Part shown: in pieces, positions 1 through 13,869 of the stretch | Position numbering within the stretch: the first letter of the stretch is position 1 | Layout: the number at the start of each line of letters is the position of its first letter | Assembly (NCBI RefSeq): GCF_024713945.1 | Contig: NC_134679.1 | Location: 1,679,001 to 1,743,000, forward strand | Length of the DNA stretch: 64,000 nucleotides | DNA from: Dermatophagoides farinae | Lineage: Eukaryota > Arthropoda > Arachnida > Sarcoptiformes > Pyroglyphidae | Direction of reading: 5' to 3' | The notes under the pieces: generated by a model | What the model was told of the DNA's origin: nothing | Databases searched by the model: none | Seen by the model: only the letters and a program-made list of their open reading frames with translations | Program-made: the position numbers and the translations under genes

Positions 1-3000
1 GATGATCGCGATTGAATTCTAATAATGATAAGAAAAAACAAACAGTCAGGTTAATTTATTATGAATAAATTGTTTTGGTGGTTTTCTTGTCTATAAAAGA
101 TTTAAAATTACAACAATATTCACACCACCACCACCAGAAAAAAAACACAAGAACCAGAAAGGGGCACATCACAGCAACAAAAAAAAAATCCACCAGTATA
201 ATGTGTACCCTTCAAAAACAACAACAACAACAACAAAATATCAATGAGATTTAAACGATGAACAAAAAAAAAAATTAATCAAATTCAACGTACACACACA
301 CACAGCGAGAAAAAAAAACTTGAAAACATTCACATAGCCTAATAGAAAATTTTAATTCAAATTTTTTTTTTTTTTGAGTAAAAGAAAAAATATTTGTTCT
401 AGCCAAAAAAAAAAAACGTGAAAAAAAAGAATTAATACACAGGTAACCAATGACAAAATGTCAACGAACCATTCAAAAAAGAAAAAAAATCAAACATTAC
501 AAATTATACAGATAAATAAATATTACATGCATCTCATCATCATCATCATCGACCATTGTAATAAATTGAATTAAATTCCAAATCATAATGGCGTGAAAAT
601 AATTCCGGCATTTGAAATTTTTTTTTGTTCAAGATTTTAGCGGTAGAGAGAGAGAAACTTAGTAGATTGGTTGATGGTAGGATGGTCTAATTTAATTTTG
701 GTTTTTTTTTCGTTATATCACAAAAAAAAACTGTTGATGCGACAATTTTTTTTGTTTAGTTTTCTGGTCGTTTGAATCTTTTGTAAATTGTCAATTTGTC
801 ATCATCGTCATCTAGTTCTAGTCTGATTAAAATATTTTTTGCATCGTTGATTTATGAAAATGTACGAAAAAAAAACAACAAAACAAAACAAAACCAGAAA
901 AAAAAATTTTTTTTTCGACACAAAAAAATAAACAATGATGGTTCATAGGTGGAGATGGAATATTATTATTATTTTTTTTTTGGGCGACAACAAAAAAATT
1001 AAAATGACCAAAAAACTCATACATTCACCGTCAGAAATCAGTCAAAAAAAAAAGAAAAAAAATTCTTCCACAAAAACCACAAAATAATTCGACCAAAGAA
1101 AAAAGTGAAATATTGAAGAATTTTTTTTTCTCTCTCTGTCCAAAAACACACTCATATATCATATCAAATGTGGCTGAGAAAAAAAAATATCCAAATGGCA
1201 AAGTTTATCGACCGAGGTCAAGTTGATGTATGTGAGGTTTAGGTGTATCATCTAAGCCATTCACAAAAAAAAATCTATCAGTGTGTGTGTGTGAACCCTA
1301 TGGCCCATAGTTTTACCACATATACCGTTGTTTGACATAATATCTAGGTTGCTGTGTGTGTGTGTCTGAATATTGTTTATTTATTGTTTGTCATCGTTTT
1401 ATTTTTTCTTTTCGTTCGTTTGCAATGGAAAATTTGTTGTTGTTGTTGTTGTTACTGTTTTTTTTTCACTGCAATTCGCGTGCATTTACATTTGCATATG
1501 ATGATGATGATGATGATGAATGATTCATTCAGCTAGCTGAATATTACTGGCTGGCCATTGGTCAAGTATTGCGCGGGTGGTAGATTGATTTTTTATTATT
1601 ATTATTATTATTTGAAAAGATGAAATAGAAGAAACTAGGTCACTAATCATTTCAGACTATACACATGTGTGTGTCTGTGTATTATGGACAGCCATCATTC
1701 ATTCTATGATCTAGTTCTACATAAGATTGGGTTTTTTTTCTCTGATTCAAATGGGTGGAGGGGAAAAAATCAAATGGCCATTCGTAAACAACAACAACAT
1801 CAACATATAAGCTATATATAAAATTCAACAACAACAACAACAACAACAAAAAATTCAGACCAACCAACGGTCCTATAAGTTTCATCTTGAAAATTAGTTT
1901 CATTTTTTTTTATTGTTATTATGATGATAATGATAATCGTAACCATTTTTTTTTGGCGGACCCTTAGGATACATACTGATATTTGGTCGCACAAATTGTC
2001 ACACAACACAAACAACAAACAGCGACAATCACACCAGCCACCAACCCATCATCTCAATATAAGTCATATAAAAATCATCATCATTATTATAACGGTTCTA
2101 TGGTTGTCATATTTTTTATTGAGGGCCAATCGATGAATAACCACCATTGGGCTATTGTAGAGCAGTAGCGGCCACCATTATTCAAAGAGTTGAACATAAA
2201 GTAAAGAAAAAAAAAGGCGAGTGACCTTTGAGTTGAATACAACCAAGATAGTTAGAAGAGGGTCTAGGATTTTTTTTATGGCCCATACAAAGTTGTTGTT
2301 GTCATCACTGTCACGGGTCATCACAAGGTTTTTTTTGAATCGGTTGACCTTATTTACAATTTTTTTGTTTGCTCTTATTTCTTCAAAAGGGTTTCCTACA
2401 CTTTACCAATCACGAGAACCATAACAAATCTAGTGACATTGAAAATATATTGATTTAAATAATAAGTAAAATAGCTGGGAGCGGTTTCCGTGTTATTTTT
2501 CTTTCTGAAAAACATAAACACACACACAGAAGATTTGAATATAAAGATTTTTAAAAATTTTGTTTTTCAAGGAAAATTTTTCCCAGAAAAAAAAATTCAA
2601 GAATTCATCCAATTCATCATGTTCAATCACGTAAATGTTGCCTCATAAAATGTCGTAATAATTGACAATGTTTTAAGACATATTTGGGTGTGTGTGATTG
2701 AAGGGTTCTTTTTTTTGTAAGGTTATTCCATGGAAAAAAAAACATTCCAACAGGTAATTCCAATGAAAATTAATGGCATTATTATTCATCTGGTTACAAT
2801 TTCATACGAATAGATTAGACAAAATTGTTTCAGAAAAGATAAACAAAATCAATTTTTTTTCCATAGAAAAATTCCTTTTCTTTTAAATCTTGATCAAAAC
2901 CCGGTGATATAATACAAATAATATAATGACGATCATCATCATCATCATTATCAAACAGGCAATTGTTTACAATTATCTCATTGTAACCATTGTTTTTTAT

Positions 3001-3899
3001 TTCAAAATAAAAAATCTGTTAAAATAGGAAGAAGACTCTCAAAACAAAACAAAACAAAAAAAACGGAACAGTCATATCTAAATTGAATTTTTCATTTTTT
3101 TTTTCGTCGATTTTTTTTTATCATGAATTGAAACCAGTTTCTCTTGTTCATTTCATTGGTTGCATCTTGAAATTCATTTCATTTTCTCTCATTTTCATTC
3201 ACATTCACATTCACTATCTTTCCCTCTCTCTCTTGCATTGATTTACCATAAAGAAATAACAAATGACAATCATTTGAAATGAAATAAAAACATGTTTCAC
3301 TTCCGCATAGATTACTTAGTGGTGGTGTTGGTCATTGTTTTGTTGTGAATGAAATAATAATCTTTTAATAATAACTTGTGTCCAAAATTTCTTAAACATT
3401 TCTCACTCTCACTCTCCATCATTCATGGATTGATCGAAATATCAATTTTGGTCATGGAAATGAAAATGAAAAAAAATGTGTAAAAATTTGTCACTTTTTA
3501 ATTGATTTGAATTTTGATTTGACCAAAGAAAAAAACAACACCTGTTTTGTTGTCGATCCACACAAAAACATTCGGTAATAATTGGCCTATTTATGGTGAT
3601 TTAATTTCTTTTTACATATCGATCATATATGTATTTCGCTTCACAACAACAACAACAACAACAAAAAACAGGATCTTTTTGTTTTTTGTTTTTTTTGAAT
3701 CATTAAGGAAAAATGAAAATTTTTACATTTATATTTTTGCTCTCAAACCATTTAAAGGATTGTGATAAAAATATGGATTTTTTAGTTTACATTCGGTTAT
3801 TCATCATTAACAACAATTGAAGAAACAAACAAACAAACAAAAGCAGTTCAGCCGGGTAAAATGGAAATGAAAATAAACTATATGCGTAGGCGGAGGTGG

Positions 3900-3901
<2 letters not shown>

Positions 3902-3935
<34 letters not shown>
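3902..3935. repeat. (CA)17 microsatellite
   Basis: Uninterrupted CA dinucleotide run of 34 bases, the longest dinucleotide tract noticed in the window. Length polymorphism between strains is expected. Confidence 0.95.
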
Positions 3936-3939
<4 letters not shown>

Positions 3940-4995
3940 ATGTGTTGATGATGAAAATAAACGTCAAAAATGGACGAAAATGAAAAAAAAAATTTTTTAC
4001 TTTCCATAGCTTAATTCAAACAACCAGGAAGTCATCATCATCATCATCAGTAGTAGTTTGTTGTTTGTCGCAAAAAAAAGAGAAAAGAAATGAAATGATT
4101 GTAATATGGTATGGTGTTCCATCATAATCATCATCAACAACAGTAACAGTAACAACCACGACGAATGAATGAATGAATGAATTGGAACACAATTCAAAAA
4201 TAACGGCAAACACGCGCAACGGGTTATATATTGTTTGTGTGTCTGTAAATGTGTGTGTGTATGTATGTATGTTACAGACAATAATAACCGGTTTTATTTC
4301 CCGTGAACATTTCCCGTATTTATTTTTTTATTTTTTATTTTTCGTTTAAATTACAATTTCTTTAATAAGGTTTTTTATGCGCAATTTTTTTTCTTTGCTT
4401 TCAAAGAAATTATTTATAAAAAGCAAGAAACGAAAACGAAAAAGAAATGGTCATTTGATTGATGGTTATCGTAATCATAAATTCTAATTTCTAAATTAAT
4501 TTCATGGTCGATTTTATTCATTTTGTTTGGTGGTGGTTTTAAAAGACAATTTTCAATTTGTAAAAAAAAAACATTTACTGGACATTACTATGAAAATTGA
4601 GCAGCAGTGATCTCGGACAAGAATGTCAATTAATGAAATCAATGAGAAAAAAAAGTTTCGAGTGAAATTTTTCAAATCCAAAAAAAAACTTTCACTCTTT
4701 TTCACTCTTTGTTTTCTTTCTTCTTCTCCCCCACCCCCACAAATTATTGTTGTTCAATTGATCGTCCATCATTGTTATTGAGCGAGATGGTGGAAAAAAA
4801 ACAGCAGTAATCGAAAGAGAAACAAACACGGAAAAGATTATTAATGGGCTCGTGTGTGTGTTTGTGTGTGTGTATGCTACCTGTTGTTGTATAATAAACA
4901 AGAGATGAAAAACATCTCATATCATACAGAGCTTGTTTCCGAAAACAACATATTCGGAAAAAAAGGTAACAATTTTTTTTTTAGGTCATCTGATG

Positions 4996-4999
<4 letters not shown>

Positions 5000-5027
<28 letters not shown>
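5000..5027. repeat. (TG)14 microsatellite
   Basis: Uninterrupted TG run in the noncoding left arm of the window. Confidence 0.95.
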
Positions 5028-6230
5028 GCAAAGAAACTTGAAATATAACACATACACAAATTACATATATGTACACACGAAAATAAACAGACGAATATAT
5101 CATTAGGAAATGCAAGACATAAAATAAAGCAACAAATCAATCTTTTCTCAATCAATTTATTAGATTTTTTTTTTGTTAATTTGAAAAGAAAATGCATTAA
5201 GTATGAAAAAAAATAAAATCCAGTTTACTATTGATCACATAAGATGTTTAAATAATTTGATGATCATCAACAACTCACTTGATTTGATTTTTCTCCAAGA
5301 TATATTCTTGATGATTGTTTTTTCACAGTTCAAAAAACACCGAAAAAAAAACAAAAATGGAATTTAACACTTGTCAGTGTGTGTGTGTGTGATGTGATGT
5401 GGATCACAGTTGATGAAAAATTAATTGATTGAAATCAAAGACAAAATACTACGAACATAAACACACACACACACGAATGATGGCAAATAAGGATTGGATT
5501 AACCAAACAAAACCAAAAAAAAAAAAAAAAAAACAAATGCAGGATGTGAATATTTGAATGACGTATGATAATCAAGAATTTTTTTTCTCATTCAAAGATA
5601 ATGCCGGATGTTGAATGTGGTAGGAAAAAAAATTGAATTGAATGAATTTTTTTTTCTGATGAATAAATATATCATACAGGATGATGATGATGATGGTAAT
5701 GGTGATTATGATTGTGATGATAATGATGATGATCATGGACATAAATTAATCATAAATAATAATAATTTTATGGAAAATAATGAGATCAAATACACACCTA
5801 CACTGACACACACACACACGCACACACACCCACAAAATATTTAGTAAATCATCAATTTTTTCAACATAACTGGTAGCGTGGATGATGATGATGATGAATA
5901 GACAGTCCTTTGATAAATTTTTTTTTTCGATTGATTAATTATCGATCACCTGTTGATTTGATCTAGATTTCATCATCATCATCATCATCATCATTATTTT
6001 TTACACAATGATCACTGATGGATACAAAGAATTTCAATAATCACAATATCAATCCAAACGCGTTCTCAGTATCATTACGATTCATTTCAGGACAACACGA
6101 AAAAAAATAACAAATGGGCCATTTAGTTGACGTTGAACAACACACGGAATAATGAAAAAAATAAAACAAGAAAAAAATGATTCAATTTTAGAATTATTTT
6201 GAAGGACCAACAAAAACAACAGTTTTGAAG

Positions 6231-6259
<29 letters not shown>
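6231..6259. repeat. (AC)14 microsatellite
   Basis: Uninterrupted AC run in noncoding DNA. Confidence 0.95.
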
Positions 6260-6263
<4 letters not shown>

Positions 6264-8429
6264 ACAAACAACAATCATCAACACGTACCAAGTGTAACCT
6301 GGAAAAAAACGTCTTTTGTCTCTTGAAGAGTCATACACAAATACTAGTGAAAAAATGAAACACGCGCAAACGAAAACATAAAGACCGAGGTATTACCGAC
6401 CAAAAAAAAAAAAAAAAAAAAACAGTGAAAATCTGGCAAGAAAGATCAAGCCAAAAAAAACAACAAAACAAAACAAAAAAAAGAGAATTTTTTTTTTGGA
6501 CTGGGAAGATAAAACGAGAGAGAGAGAGACGATATTTGTCAAAATATAGAGTCTTCCTTCCTTCCTTCCTTCCTATCTGATGATGATGATGAAAGAGATG
6601 ATTGAAATTAGAACAAAACACAAAAACAGAAATATGAAAACATAAATATTATGAACATCACATTGAAACTAATCGGACATCACCTGATTTGGATGATTTT
6701 TTTTTTCTAAAAAAAAAAAAAAAAAATTACGCCAACAACAACGTGTTGCACGCCCAAAAATAAAAAAAAAAACACGCGGTCATTTTTTATTTTACTAACT
6801 CTCTCTCTCTATCTTTCTTTTCTCTTTATATTTCCGTTGTTTTCCCGTTTGTTGTTTTGTATATACGAAAATTATTATATTAGTTTTTTGTGTTCATAGG
6901 TTCAGTTGTTTCCATTTTAAAATAATGATGACTATAGAAATAAAAAGAATGAAACTTTCGATTGTACCGGTCAGTTGCTGTTGTTGTAGTTGTTGTTCGT
7001 TGTATGAGAGATAAAAATGCCATAATTGCGGTAGTAAATCATATAGATGCCGAAATAAATTTTTCAAAAAAAAAAAAAAACGAAAAAGAACAATAGCTTG
7101 TCTATCTTATTATCGTCAACTAAAATAAAATAAAAAAATGTTATCCGGGTTAAAATAGAAAAATATGATGATGATGATGATGATGAGATTGCTCAGATAG
7201 ATAGATAGATATTATGATGAAAATGGAAATTTATCGGGGCCAATCCTAGCTTGCTTTTATTTTCGTTTGGCTTCCTTGATCATATGAAGATGCTATCATA
7301 CCTGGATACAATGGAATCATTATTGTATGTAATAGATTTATGTTTGTTTTTTTTAATATAAAAAGAATCAATAAATTTCATACGTTGGATACAAATTTGT
7401 ACCGGAAAAAAATATTTGTAATTTCGGTGCTTGCCATGTTTTTTGTCGTTTTTAGTATTATTATTATTAGCAACCTCGAACTTTTAACGAAACATTTTCA
7501 TTTCGATAAATTCGTGTACTATCCTGATTGATATCTATCTTTTTGAATGCGGTAATGATTGATTGATTGTTTGGATTTTGAATGCACCGTGGCGGCAATT
7601 TGATGATTTTTCTTCCAGGCTTTTTTTTCACTTTTTATATATATATATATATTCGACCACGGAAGTCAATGGTATGTATATTTGCCAGGTTTTTTCTCTT
7701 TCGTGTTTTAGTGTTTTTATTTTTTCGTTGCCATTTATGTTGGAAATATCCGTCAAATCATCATGAAATGATGTACAAGTTATAAAAAAAAAATTTCATT
7801 TCTGGCATCTCGATGATCGATCAATTGATCGGATTTTTTCTCTTTCATTCACCGATTAAATTAGCGATAAATTGGTGACAGTAATGGTAAGGAAATTTTA
7901 TCACCAGAAATTGATTGATTGATTGATTATAGGAAATATTTTCCCAATGAATATATTGTATATAAATATAGAGACGTTGCTCATAAATGAAGGAAAAAAA
8001 ATTGCCACCACTCTGTGTGAATGACAATCGGATTCTAATAAAAAAAAAAAAATTCATCACCTTCCACCATCATCACCATTATTATCAGCATCAGTCTCTT
8101 ATAGTGAATGTCTGATCATTTGACCACGAACATTTTCAATTTATACAATTTTATTTTAATGTTTATTTTTCTGGGGAAAAAAAAAATTTTTTTTTTTCAA
8201 TTTAAATCCAAAATGGATGTCCGGGGCACTGTCTCTTGTTCATCACAATAATAATAAATATCCATGGAAATGATCGTTGTTGACGAATGAAATTGAAAAA
8301 AAAACAGAAAAACCCAAAAAAAAGGATTTAAAATAAGCTCAATCAACAACGAAGCTTCATATACTTCCGGGAAGACTATTTTTTTTTCTTTCGTTTTCAT
8401 TTTCATCAATTTGCTTTTGAATTTCCACA

Positions 8430-8457
8430 AACACACACACACACACACACACACACA
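8430..8457. repeat. (AC)14 microsatellite
   Basis: Uninterrupted AC run, about 620 bases upstream of the first ninjurin coding exon. Confidence 0.95.
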
Positions 8458-9080
8458 GTGCAGACCGCCAGCCAACAGGTCCCATGACAGTAAAATAGTT
8501 TCGTTTCGATTGTTTTTTTTATTTATTTCACAGCGACAACTATATATATATGTGGCACGACATTCTATCAACAAGTCAAACTAAACAATCAAAAAAAAAG
8601 AGACCAAGAAAGAAAAAAAAATGGCGCGCCATTCGAATTGTTATCATCATCATCATCATTATCATCATGGTTGTCAAATCCGGTAGAAATGAAGAAAAAA
8701 AAACAAACTTACAAAATAGGAAAACAAAAACAAAACAAAAAAAAAACGAATGAAAATATCGAAATAAATATAAAATGAAAAAACCTATTCAAGTGTAACG
8801 ATTTAATTGATGATGATGATTATTGATTTTACTACTACTACTACTACTACCGGGATAATTTGAATAATTTTGAAACTCTTGTTCCAAAAAAAAAAAAAAA
8901 TGCAAGTCGGATATATGTTTCCTTGGCACAGGTATTTTTATTATTTCATTAGGTTATGGTTGTCATTGTTTTTTCGAGTGGTGTTTTTGTGTAACCATAG
9001 AAACGATTCTTATTTTGAAAGATCATCAAAACATTTTAAAATTTCATTATTGTCCATCAAACACACGGAAAAAAATTCAA

Positions 9081-10568
9081 ATGAATTCAATATTGCCAAT
9101 GAATCAATCATCATCATCATCATCACCATCCATTGCTGAATATGATGAGGTAATTATTATTAATGATAAACAAACAAATAATGATTGAAAATAAACCACC
9201 AAGGCCAATAAAATAGAAATCAATTTCTGATCAATTTTTCCATTGAATTTTTTTGTTTTGTTATGAATATGAATTGGAAACAATTTTCTGATTCGAATTA
9301 CATTTATATATATGATTTATATCCGAAATTAACTGATTCCATCAAAAGATTTGTTCGTCATCCGCGTTTGTATTAGTGTGTGTGTGTGCGTGATTTTTAT
9401 TACATTTTACAAAGAAAAATTCGATGAAAATAATGGAAAAATAGAAAAATTATTATTCATGCAACACCTACACACGCAAAAAAAATGATGATGATGAACA
9501 ATAAATAATGTGTTCATCATAGCAGGATGCTACCTCCACCACCATCTTCAACAGACGAAAGATTTCTATTCATCCGTTTCCATTCATTTATTTGATGAGC
9601 AGGCATTTTTTAGGCGTAATCATCATCAATGTTCAATTCTTTGTTTTGTTTTATTTTGTTAATAAGCTTTCCAAACACACATCTGCCACTTATTGATCTT
9701 ATTACCTTGACAAATTCCTATTGACATCTTGCAAGTTGTTAGAAAATATATTTATTTTTCTTCAAAATTAAAAGTGTGTTGTGTTTTATTTTTACGTTTT
9801 AGTTGTTTTTTTTAGGAAATGGAACGAAACGTAATTCAGGTAAACCCTTTTCATGTGTGTGTGTGTGTGTGTGCGTATTATTCATCCTTGTATCTAGCCC
9901 GTAATTGATCTGAGCTTCAATTTGTGATTAATTTTCAAAAAAAAATTCATTTTTGCATTTACAATTTGTTTTGTTTTTTCATCCATTTTTTTTTTAGTCA
10001 GGCAAAAGTCGTATCAATACAAATTCATATGCAACAAAGAAAACAATTTCACAAGGTAAAGTAGAAACAACGAGACATCAATCCAAATTATAATTGACAA
10101 TCTTTCTCAATAGGAATGTTTGATGTTGCTCTGTTGACGGCAAATGCAAGGTTTGGTGGTTTCTGGTTTCACATCTAAACATTGAATTATTATTTTTTTT
10201 TTGTTGTTGTCATTTGAATAATAACAGTCAATTAAAGCATACACTTACGTTGGGTGATAAATCTAGATTCTATTTATTAATGGTAATACTCATTGGTACA
10301 TCCATTTTATTACAGGTATGTGTGTGTAATTGCTTTGATCTATTACAAATTTATAATTTACAACAACAACAACAAAAAATAGGTTCTAGTTGGCATCGTA
10401 TTCATCTATTTAGGCTATCATAATCTTGAAAATGAACAACGACAAAAACGTTTAAATAATTTGAATAATTTAACAACCATTCTGGTGTTTATCATCACAG
10501 TGGTCAATGTGTTCATCTCTGGTTTTGGTATCAATAATAATCAATCGAACGATATTGATTATGATTAA
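9081..10568 (+). CDS. Ninjurin family membrane protein
   Basis: Six coding exons: 9081-9149, 9816-9839, 9998-10055, 10114-10150, 10228-10315 and 10383-10568. They join in phase to 153 residues. The core matches the ninjurin family: a conserved segment GMFDVALLTANASQLK (amphipathic helix region), then a hydrophobic helix (FYLLMVILIGTSILLQVLVG) and a second one (ILVFIITVVNVFISGFG), joined by a basic linker. Ninjurins are small homophilic-adhesion proteins of the plasma membrane. In animals they are also known to oligomerise and rupture the membrane during lytic cell death. The Ser-rich N-terminal tail (residues about 10-15) is low complexity. The start is the first ATG of exon 1. The last exon has a competing internal donor at 10528 (see the alternative exon at 10740). 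The 3' end faces the 3' end of PUS7. Family assignment is confident. Which ninjurin paralogue this is was not determined. Confidence 0.9.
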
Positions 10569-10739
10569 AATATTCTTCTTTCCTTTTTTTCTTTATTTTT
10601 TTTACATATTATCGGTATGGTTATTGTTTTGTTTTTTTTTCATGTGCATATATACATTACGACCTACATTTCATTACATTGACTACTGGTATTCTTCTTT
10701 TTCCTGTTCCCAATTCCTGTTATCATTCATTTTCATCAG

Positions 10740-10843
10740 CATATGAAGATGGCAGCCATATAATCAATGATTATGATTTCAATTCAACATTGTACAATGA
10801 TCAATGGTCAAAAGCCAATCAAAGATGGAAACAACAAAATTGA
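10740..10843 (+). CDS. Candidate alternative last exon of ninjurin
   Basis: If the final ninjurin exon is cut at the in-frame donor after 10527 (codons GGT TTT G, then GTATC), it joins in phase to an acceptor ending TTTTCATCAG at 10739. The new exon then runs 34 codons to TGA at 10841-10843. The intervening 212 bases are strongly T-rich, as expected of an intron. The alternative tail (begins AYEDGSHIINDYDF, ends RWKQQN) is hydrophilic and of ordinary composition, whereas the read-through tail GINNNQSNDIDYD is short. Both ends are plausible. Transcript data would decide whether this is alternative or constitutive splicing. Confidence 0.6.
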
Positions 10844-10875
10844 TGAAATATTAGAAAAATATCAAATTTGTAACC

Positions 10876-10881
10876 AATAAA
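10876..10881 (+). terminator. AATAAA poly(A) signal for ninjurin
   Basis: AATAAA lies 33 bases after the alternative stop and about 310 bases after the read-through stop. It is the best-placed signal before the PUS7 gene begins on the other strand. Its position favours the spliced version of the 3' end. Confidence 0.5.
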
Positions 10882-10945
10882 TAATCATTAATCTTTGAAA
10901 TGAATTTAATGAATTAAAAAATTTTACAACAAAAAAATTACTCAT

Positions 10946-13184
10946 TCATTTTGATTCATTTTTCTTTCGTTTTTCATCATCATCATCATCATCGTTTTCA
11001 TTGTCAATGTTTTTATTATTCGTCGCAAAAGACCATGGTTTATTCTCCAAACTTAATGTACTAACTTTGGTTATCTCTCGAAGACATATAGTTGCATAAG
11101 ATGATGACGGTAATCGTATCATAATTTTTAATGCATGATAATTATTTTCTTCATCAAATTGTAAATCAATCGGTGTCCGTTTTTTTTCATTTCTTTTCTT
11201 ATTCATTTTCGGTTCATTTTGACCGATACGATCTAAATCTGTTTCAATTAATGGTTCAGTATCATCTTGATATTCACACCATTCCCATTTGAATTGCATT
11301 GGTCGAACCATTAATTTACGATAGCTACCATTCACACACCATTGTTGTCCTAAATTGGAAAATTGTTCCATTGAAACTGAATCTTCATTCAATATTTTAT
11401 CAATAAAATCTTTAGTGCTATTCGTTGGAAATTTACTCAATGCACCAATGATAGGTATTACTACATCATAAATAGTAAATTTTTCCAAATTTTCTTTGGT
11501 AACCAATTCAATCTGGTCGTTTGAAATGTTGGCTTTAATATTATTATTGTTGATAATGTTTGATGATTCATTATCATGATCATCATCATCATCTTGATGT
11601 TGTTGTTCTTGTGAAAAATCTGCATCATCATCAACGGTTTCATTGAAATTTGGACCAACAAACACTAAATCACCTTCAACAACATTCAATCCATATTGGC
11701 GAATTCTGAACGATGCAATACGATTCCAAAGATAACTTTGATATGCATGTAGATATAATAATCGACTATTTCGATTCAGACCAATACAAAGACCACCATG
11801 ATAATCATTTGGATTGACTTTAGATAGACCACGTAATAATGAACCTTCAATAGTATATTTATAATTTAATTTACGATATGCTTCATTAGCATCTCTTGTC
11901 TGGCGCCATAAACGAATGGCATCATTGAATGAAATCTCACGACTGTTATTTTTATTATGATTACGATATGGTACAATATCGGTCGGTTTTTCAACAAGAA
12001 TTTCTTCAACCAATTTTTTAAATTCTTTTCGAAGAATAAGAATACCAAGCTTATGTGAATCAATACGATGTGAACCAAATCGTTGCATCCCAAAATAATT
12101 AATGAAACCATTTGTTTTTACATTCATCAATGCTTGTTCACAGACATTACGATCGAAAAGTTTATCAATATTGTCTGATGATGATTGTGGCTGTTGTAGT
12201 GACGATGGTAGCCCCTTCTGTTGATTCATATCATCATCAGAATCATCAATATCAACCAGGCGTACATCACGTAAAACAATTTCGAATTGATTTCCACTTA
12301 GATCGCCTAATCGTAATGGTTCCTTTTCATAATGAAAATGACCAACATGTAATCGAATACGATGACCACTTCGTTGATTGAATTCTTGACAAGAAGCGCC
12401 AAATTTTAGCCGGATTCGTACGAAAAGCAGAAAATTTCTGAGTTGAAATGGCCCGTTTGTCTTTGTTGCCGGCATATGTAAATTTTTTCGTTCCTACACC
12501 TAACCGACGTGAAAGTTCATTCACAACCTGTATGGTTTCCATGTTTTCTTTATATAAAACAAAATGTACAAAACTTGGCCGATTTGATGGCCAATTTTGT
12601 CGTCGATATTGCCGTTGATTTCGATCACCTTTTTTCGGCGAAATTTTTACAAATCTTTTTCCATCAATTGTTTCGGTACATGATTCAAGTGTCGAATAAT
12701 TTTGCTTAATGAATAAATGAATCTGACCACGTTCCTGTTTATCAAGTCCATCGATAGATAATAATGGATTAACAGCCTGGAAATTACTTTGAACATAATG
12801 ATCGATTTGCTGTTTGAAACTTGGATCAATTTTTAACGAATCAATTTGAATCGTTTCGGATGATTTTATTCGTTGTCGTTCTTCATCAACAATCGTCGTT
12901 TCAATATCTTCCGGTTTGCCAATGTTTTCCAGCCGTATGACATTACCTTGTCGATCGATTTCATGAACAACAAAATCTTCAAATCTGGAAACAAATTTTT
13001 TAAAAAAAAAATTTCATTTCATTCAGTTATATAAAACCAATACTGACCTATGTTTCAATATACCATGAAATGGTTTATGTTTACCAATGAATTCGGTTAT
13101 ACCAACATTTTGTTCAGTAAGATAGCCACGTTTAATTACATCATTAAGATCTACTTTTAGTTTTTTAACTTGTCGAAAATTCAT
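10946..13184 (-). CDS. PUS7: tRNA pseudouridine synthase PUS7 (TruD family), with a 1-nt frame break
   Basis: Two exons: 13184-13048 and 12984-10946 (intron GTCAGT...CAG). The protein is the eukaryotic TruD-family enzyme that isomerises uridine to pseudouridine in tRNA and other RNAs. Visible landmarks in order are the N-terminal FIGKHKPFHGILKHRFEDF block, HFVLYKENMETIQVVNELS, the catalytic motif AGNKDKRAIS (Asp of KDKRA is the nucleophile), GHFHYEKEPLRLGDLSGNQF, and NYFGMQRFG with the following LLRGL segment. Acid-, Asn- and Lys-rich inserts sit near the middle and C-terminus, and the tail ends in Asp and Lys runs. The two exons total 2176 nt, which is 3n+1. The frame carrying KDKRAIS closes at 12327-12329, while the frame carrying GHFHYEKEP opens at or above 12475. 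Homology continues across the switch, so one extra base lies between about 12340 and 12460. It is either a sequence error or a real disruption. Without it the product would be about 724 residues. Confidence 0.9.
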
Positions 13185-13869
13185 TTTTAAAATTTTTTTC
13201 ATCTAAACACGTGCACAATAATTTTTCTGTTGACAATTCATACCATACAAGTATTGCATACGATTCTTGCATATCCGATTTATACTATGTAGAATTTGAA
13301 AAAAAAATTCCGCTGACGAAAACGTTTGATCTTGGAATTGTAAAATAATAATCATGTTTATTTCATTCATTCATTGAATTCTAAATTAAAAATGAAAAAA
13401 AATGAAAGCGATAAAAAGCTTTTATGATTTGTTTGAATCAATTCAATCTTCGATGGACACAATGACACACCGAACACACAACATAATCGACACAATATCA
13501 ATAAGAATGTTTAGCATGTTTTTTTTTATCATTTTAGTAAATTATTATTATAAATAAATAAATAACAAACAAGCTTTGTGAATCCAGTGTCAATGTGTCT
13601 GTGTGTGTGTGTGTGAATGCGTGTTTCAGAATGATTTTTTTTTTTGTTTTTTTGTTTATTCGTTATTGTGCAGGGACCGAAAATTACGATGCAACAGACG
13701 TATTTTGTTTGAAAATTTTATGATAATTTTTTATTATTAATAATAAACGTTTTTTTTGGGGTGTTGTTGTTGTTGCCGTTGTTGTTGTTGTTGTTGTTGT
13801 TGTAAATAAATCAAATATGTCTATGGTTGTTAAATTTCGATTTGATTTGATTTTATTAAATTAAATTAA
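13185..13869. other. Intergenic spacer, PUS7 5' side to paramyosin 3' side
   Basis: No coding similarity. It contains a (TG)n tract, a (TTG)n block at about 13765-13803 and AT-rich DNA. On the minus strand it should hold the paramyosin 3' UTR. It should also hold the PUS7 promoter, because PUS7 starts at 13184 and reads away from it. Confidence 0.6.

Larger units (their letters stand above)
1..9080. other. Noncoding, simple-sequence-rich region
   Basis: No exon with recognisable protein similarity was found on either strand. Open frames here are short and consist of translated microsatellites (His, Met, Val, Cys, Lys and Phe runs). The region is dominated by poly-A/poly-T, (CA)n, (CAT/ATG)n and (CAA/TTG)n tracts. 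It probably holds the 5' flank of ninjurin at its right end and intergenic or intronic DNA elsewhere. An untranslated exon could be missed by eye. Confidence 0.6.

Noticed and set aside
1-9080. Many open frames of 60-125 codons on both strands
   Set aside because: All are translations of (CA)n, (CAT)n, (TTG)n, poly-A or poly-T with no conserved motif. Most lack an ATG start or splice context.
12112-12381. Plus-strand frame of 89 codons opposite PUS7
   Set aside because: It is antisense to a well-supported conserved coding exon and has no similarity of its own.
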